A stretch of DNA of 7,928 nucleotides from an uncultured Chloroflexota bacterium (GTDB lineage Bacteria; Chloroflexota; Chloroflexia; Chloroflexales; Roseiflexaceae), in assembly GCA_937876225.1 (NCBI GenBank), contig CALFIC010000075.1, positions 1-7,928 of the forward strand, read 5' to 3'. The notes beneath the pieces were generated by a model. That model ran no database searches and was not told the origin of the DNA. It worked only from the letters and a program-made list of their open reading frames with translations. This document shows, in pieces, positions 5,759-7,928 of this stretch. The number at the start of each line of letters is the position of its first letter. Position 1 is the stretch's first letter. Both the position numbers and the translations under genes were made by a program.

Positions 5759-6943
5759 TTAATTTGTAATCGGCCATGTACGGAGTTCGATTGTTATAGG
5801 GGTATAAGTAAAGTCTACGTGAATTTGGGCAGGAGCACTATTGCTGGGAATGAGAAAGGCAATTTGACCTCCAGTTTGTTCACCAGGCTGGAGCGACGCG
5901 TTTGCAAATAATCCTTCGAGATGATACGTTAGTACGTCTGTTGTATGTGTGCCACCTTCAAGATCGGTAATGGTAAAATAGGCAGGATTTACATAACGAC
6001 TATATGAATCTGCCGATTGATTATTTTTGATGGTAATCGCAAATACTACATATTTGTAACCTTTTGGTGCCGTATAACCTTTTAATACCTGGAAGTATTG
6101 GAAGCTCCCTGCTGATGCAACGATACCTCCATTGCTCGCCATCCAATATCCTGGGGCGGGCATATTGTAGCGGAATGCTGCCAAATCACTTTCTGGCAAA
6201 ATTGGTTGCGTATTTGCATTATTTGAATCGCTTGTGGTGGTGGTGGTAGGGGTGATTTCTGTGACAATCGGTGCCTCTTCGCGACCGAGTAAGCCAAGTT
6301 GCACCTTGTATGGATCTGTGTTTTCTGGGTGGTATTCAAAGCGCGCCCGCTCAAAGATTTGTACAAAAAATTCATGGCCATCGATGGTTTGTGTTTGAAA
6401 TGAGGAAATCGGCATCCCAAATAATGCCATGCTTTCTGCTTCAGTAAAACTTCCATGATTATTATCAAGCTGTAAGCCATGCGTATGCCAGTATTCATAA
6501 AATTCACCGCATGTATAGTGTTGGACTTCTACAAACCAATGACAATCGTCTCGATAGGCAAGATAGTTGCCACCAATATCTTTTTCAGCAATGCCTTTTG
6601 ATGGCAGATTTTCTGAGTTGTATGTGCGTTGCAAATATTGCACACCCAACCGCCCCAACAACACATCGTAGGGCCGAGCGTTTTCGGGGTGGAGCTCGAG
6701 GCGGTTGCGCTCGAAGCGCTGGATGTCAACTTGCTTGCCTTCGATGAGGACGTGCTCGACTGCGCCAATCGGCAACCCAAATACCGGCAACCCTCCGTTT
6801 TGTTCCCAAAATTCGCGGATGCGGCCGTCGATACATTGATTGGTTTCGCTGAAGCAACGTGGCTCGGCGTGGGTAGTGACAGCTGGTTGGAGCCCCAATC
6901 CAAGTAAGAGTGCAAGCAAAATAACACCGTTGCGAATTGACAT
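5759..6943 (-). CDS. Secreted two-module protein with C-terminal DUF4352-like domain
   Basis: An exported protein of 394 residues and unknown function. A signal peptide is clear: MSIRN, a hydrophobic run (residues 6-19), and a likely cleavage after THA at 26. Two related modules follow. Module 1 (about 30-103) has C30/C37, REFWEQNGGLPVFGLPI and RFERNRLELHPEN.RPYDVLLGRLG. Module 2 (about 134-221) has FYEYWHTHGL, MALFGMPI and IFERARFEYHPENTDPYKVQLGLLG. I associate this pattern with Chloroflexota exported proteins. A Thr-rich linker (230-247, with a TTTTT run) leads to a DUF4352-like beta-sandwich (about 255-382), recognised from KYVVFAITIKNN, NPAYFTITDLEGG and LQPGEQTGGQIAFLIP. It is probably surface-attached or periplasm-like and binding rather than catalytic. 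Cysteines 134 and 145 may form a disulphide. DNA for module 1 is visibly more GC-rich than that for module 2 and the C-terminus. The start ATG has only a weak AAAGA-like site upstream. Confidence 0.75.
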   Translation of the reverse strand: MSIRNGVILLALLLGLGLQPAVTTHAEPRCFSETNQCIDGRIREFWEQNGGLPVFGLPIGAVEHVLIEGKQVDIQRFERNRLELHPENARPYDVLLGRLGVQYLQRTYNSENLPSKGIAEKDIGGNYLAYRDDCHWFVEVQHYTCGEFYEYWHTHGLQLDNNHGSFTEAESMALFGMPISSFQTQTIDGHEFFVQIFERARFEYHPENTDPYKVQLGLLGREEAPIVTEITPTTTTTSDSNNANTQPILPESDLAAFRYNMPAPGYWMASNGGIVASAGSFQYFQVLKGYTAPKGYKYVVFAITIKNNQSADSYSRYVNPAYFTITDLEGGTHTTDVLTYHLEGLFANASLQPGEQTGGQIAFLIPSNSAPAQIHVDFTYTPITIELRTWPITN

Positions 6944-6996
6944 GGGAATCTTTCTGTTGATGCAACAAGACTCCCTTTACTCTACCAATATCCGTG

Positions 6997-7010
6997 TCCA
7001 CATATGTGGA
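6997..7010. promoter_or_regulatory. 14-bp perfect palindrome, candidate operator
   Basis: TCCACATATGTGGA is perfectly self-complementary. It lies 54 bases before the start of the - strand secreted protein gene and 112 bases before the transposase start, next to the AT-rich TATAAATAAT stretch. It could bind a dimeric regulator. No target family is identifiable. Confidence 0.45.
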
Positions 7011-7109
7011 TATAAATAATCCCAGAGCGATGAATATTCTCTTCCAGTATATAAAGTGCGCGCGGACCTTTTTGGGCATGAAAAACGGTAGTACATACAG
7101 CAGAGTGAG

Positions 7110-7115
7110 AAGGAG
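7110..7115 (+). promoter_or_regulatory. Ribosome binding site of the RAYT gene
   Basis: AAGGAG, 6 bases before the ATG at 7122, is a strong match and fixes the start. Confidence 0.75.
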
Positions 7116-7121
7116 TGCTGT

Positions 7122-7667
7122 ATGACCCCAAAACGTCGCCGCAAAAATACGACGCGCCTAGTTGGATTTAATTATCAGACGCCGAGCATGTATGCAATTG
7201 TTCTATGTACGGCGGATAATTTGCAGATATTTGGCGAGGTCGTTGATGCAAAAATGCAGCCCAGCAAAATTGGCCAGATAGTCATTGATCATTGGGCGCA
7301 GATTCCCCAGATTCATCCCGACGTGGTATTGGATGTGTATCAGTTGATGCCAACGCACTTCCATGCAATTGTGCAGCTCACGAGAGAGCCAACACATAAC
7401 TTGCCACCGCCAATGCAAGTTGGCAATCAGAAATCCGCCGCCGCGCAGCGTTTGTTGCCGCATTCATTGAGCACGCTCATATCGTCATTCAAGCGCGGCG
7501 TGACTATTGCAGTGCGTAATATGCGTGATGATGCAACATTTGTGGTCTGGCAAGCAAATTTTTATGATTCGATTATCCGTTCGGATGAGCATTTGCATAA
7601 TACGCGGGCGTATATTTTGCAAAATCCCCAGGCATGGCATGAGAAACGTGGCAGGCAACAGCCGTAG
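7122..7667 (+). CDS. REP-associated tyrosine transposase (RAYT, Y1/HUH, IS200-like)
   Basis: A 181-residue Y1 single-strand transposase of the Y1_Tnp family. The HUH motif is HFH (79-81) in LMPTHFHAIVQL, equivalent to the MPNHfHgIi block. S48..G51 and DHW (56-58) match the conserved S..G..v...W region. The C-terminal signature is VWQANFYDSIIRSDEHLHNTRAYILQNPQAW (142-172). By comparison with my recollection of E. coli TnpA-REP (YafM, catalytic Tyr in DYI..NP), the nucleophile is probably Y164 in AYILQNP, with Y148 as an alternative. Family members cut and join single-stranded REP hairpins headed by GTAG and are usually domesticated, single-copy genes. That fits here: a GTAG-headed repeat starts on the last base of the stop codon and recurs downstream. 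All expected motifs are present with no frameshift, so it may be active. A basic N-terminus (PKRRRK, 3-8) could contact DNA. The segment at 85-110 looks like a family-specific insertion. Confidence 0.88.
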   Translation: MTPKRRRKNTTRLVGFNYQTPSMYAIVLCTADNLQIFGEVVDAKMQPSKIGQIVIDHWAQIPQIHPDVVLDVYQLMPTHFHAIVQLTREPTHNLPPPMQVGNQKSAAAQRLLPHSLSTLISSFKRGVTIAVRNMRDDATFVVWQANFYDSIIRSDEHLHNTRAYILQNPQAWHEKRGRQQP

Positions 7668-7720
7668 TAGGGGCGTCATTATATGGCCCCCCCGTAATAT
7701 CGTCGGGGTGCTCGTTGTGG
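7667..7720 (+). repeat. REP-like element, copy 1 (GTAG-headed, overlaps the transposase stop)
   Basis: A 54-bp block beginning GTAGGGGCGTCATT. Two adjacent short stems can form: GGGGC (7670-7674) with GCCCC (7686-7690), and CCCCG (7690-7694) with CGGGG (7704-7708). They share the seven-C run at 7687-7693, so they may compete. A GTAG head followed by an imperfect palindrome is the hallmark of RAYT substrate REPs. The first base is the G of the TAG stop codon. Confidence 0.75.
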
Positions 7721-7790
7721 TGCCATGGGGTCATCGGGGGTGCCATGGGGTCATCGGGGGTGCCATGGGGCCATCGTAGGCCATCGTAGG
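7721..7790 (+). repeat. 20-bp G-rich tandem repeats, block 1
   Basis: TGCCATGGGGTCATCGGGGG occurs at 7721-7740 and 7741-7760. A degenerate unit follows at 7761-7780 (TGCCATGGGGCCATCGTAGG), with its last ten bases CCATCGTAGG repeated at 7781-7790. The final TAGG supplies part of the GTAG head of the next REP-like copy. Runs of 4 and 5 G alternate with loops of 5 and 6 bases, matching the canonical four-tract G-quadruplex pattern on the + strand. Confidence 0.85.
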
Positions 7791-7839
7791 GGCGTCATTA
7801 TATGGCCCCCCCGTAAAATCGTCGGGGTGTTCGTTGTGG
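7786..7839 (+). repeat. REP-like element, copy 2
   Basis: Same orientation as copy 1 and 52 of 54 bases identical. The differences are T at 7698 versus A at 7817, and C at 7711 versus T at 7830. The GTAG head, both short stems and the seven-C run (7806-7812) are preserved. Confidence 0.85.
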
Positions 7840-7919
7840 TGCCATGGGATCATCGGGGGTGCCATGGGATCATCGGGGGTGCCATGGGATCATCGGGGGT
7901 GCCATGGGGTCATCGGGGG
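7840..7919 (+). repeat. 20-bp G-rich tandem repeats, block 2
   Basis: There are three identical units TGCCATGGGATCATCGGGGG (7840-7859, 7860-7879, 7880-7899), then one unit of the block-1 type with GGGGTC (7900-7919). The single G-to-A change is shared by three neighbouring units, showing local amplification after divergence. The G-tract pattern (3, 5, 3, 5 with 6-base loops) still fits a G-quadruplex. Confidence 0.85.
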
Positions 7920-7928
7920 GGCGTCATG

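Larger units (their letters stand above)
6944..7121. promoter_or_regulatory. Divergent control region between the secreted protein and the transposase
   Basis: These 178 non-coding bases must hold promoters for both directions. They contain a perfect 14-bp palindrome (6997-7010), AT-rich stretches (TATAAATAAT at 7011-7020; TATATAAA at 7049-7056) suitable as -10 regions, and an AAGGAG site (7110-7115) 6 bases before the transposase ATG. I see no -35/-10 pair at convincing spacing, so the exact promoters are left open. Confidence 0.5.
7667..7928 (+). repeat. Nested composite repeat array downstream of the RAYT
   Basis: The array is built as [54-bp REP-like head + G-rich 20-mers]. The head recurs after exactly 119 bp (7667 and 7786). 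A third head appears to start at 7918-7927 (GGGGCGTCAT), cut by the window edge and without its GTAG. The 20-bp unit is not a multiple of three, and a short open frame through the first part is not credible as protein. The stretch is non-coding and continues beyond the window. Confidence 0.85.

Noticed and set aside
6511..6907. Small + strand frames opposite the secreted protein gene
   Set aside because: The - strand gene has a signal peptide, two modules and a DUF4352-like domain. The + strand frames have no motif and mirror its codons.
7507..7779. 90-codon + strand frame extending into the repeats
   Set aside because: It overlaps the RAYT in another frame and its C-terminus is only a translation of the 20-bp repeats, whose length is not a multiple of three.
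7679..7928. CRISPR array at the right end
   Set aside because: The 20-bp units are contiguous with no unique spacers, no cas genes are present, and the GTAG head next to a RAYT fits REP-type repeats better.

Overview
The window looks like the chromosome of a filamentous anoxygenic phototroph of the Chloroflexota, probably of the order Chloroflexales. Three things point there. A PucC/BCH-type photosynthetic major-facilitator protein, a class I methyltransferase and the magnesium-chelatase AAA+ subunit BchI lie in a row on the + strand. A secreted protein carries tandem modules with the FW..NGGLPVFG...FER.R.E.HPEN..PY.V.LG.LG pattern, which I associate with Chloroflexota exported proteins. The RAYT-type transposase and the GTAGGGGC repeats also fit. 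The species cannot be fixed from this sequence.

Layout. Positions 1-342 are non-coding, with a short direct repeat at the left edge. Positions 343-3755 hold the pigment block: PucC-like carrier (343-1710), SAM methyltransferase (1788-2576) and bchI (2655-3755). The first intergenic gap contains an 18-bp hairpin and the second a GAAA-tetraloop hairpin. bchI ends at a very strong 20-bp hairpin terminator. Fourteen bases after that terminator's T tract a consensus promoter (TTGACA-17 bp-TATGAT) starts an AT-rich single-gene cassette. This encodes a DUF262 + DUF1524 protein of the GmrSD/SspE type (3910-5691), a probable anti-phage nuclease, and is closed by its own terminator (5713-5755). A secreted two-module DUF4352 protein (5759-6943, - strand) converges on it. 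A divergent control region (6944-7121) follows, and then a REP-associated Y1 (HUH) transposase (7122-7667).

The most unusual part is the right end, 7667 to the window edge. A 54-bp GTAG-headed REP-like element begins on the last base of the transposase stop codon. It is followed by a train of G-rich 20-bp tandem repeats that fit a G-quadruplex pattern. The whole composite recurs after 119 bp, and a third copy appears to start at the window edge. This is a RAYT with its probable substrate repeats, which have grown into a nested tandem array.

How the genes may work together: the PucC-like carrier and BchI belong to bacteriochlorophyll or antenna assembly and chlorophyll synthesis, and the methyltransferase between them may serve the same pathway, although its substrate is not evident. 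The DUF262 gene is an independent accessory unit placed between core photosynthesis genes and a repeat-rich mobile region. All product assignments come from reading motifs by eye; no database search was run.
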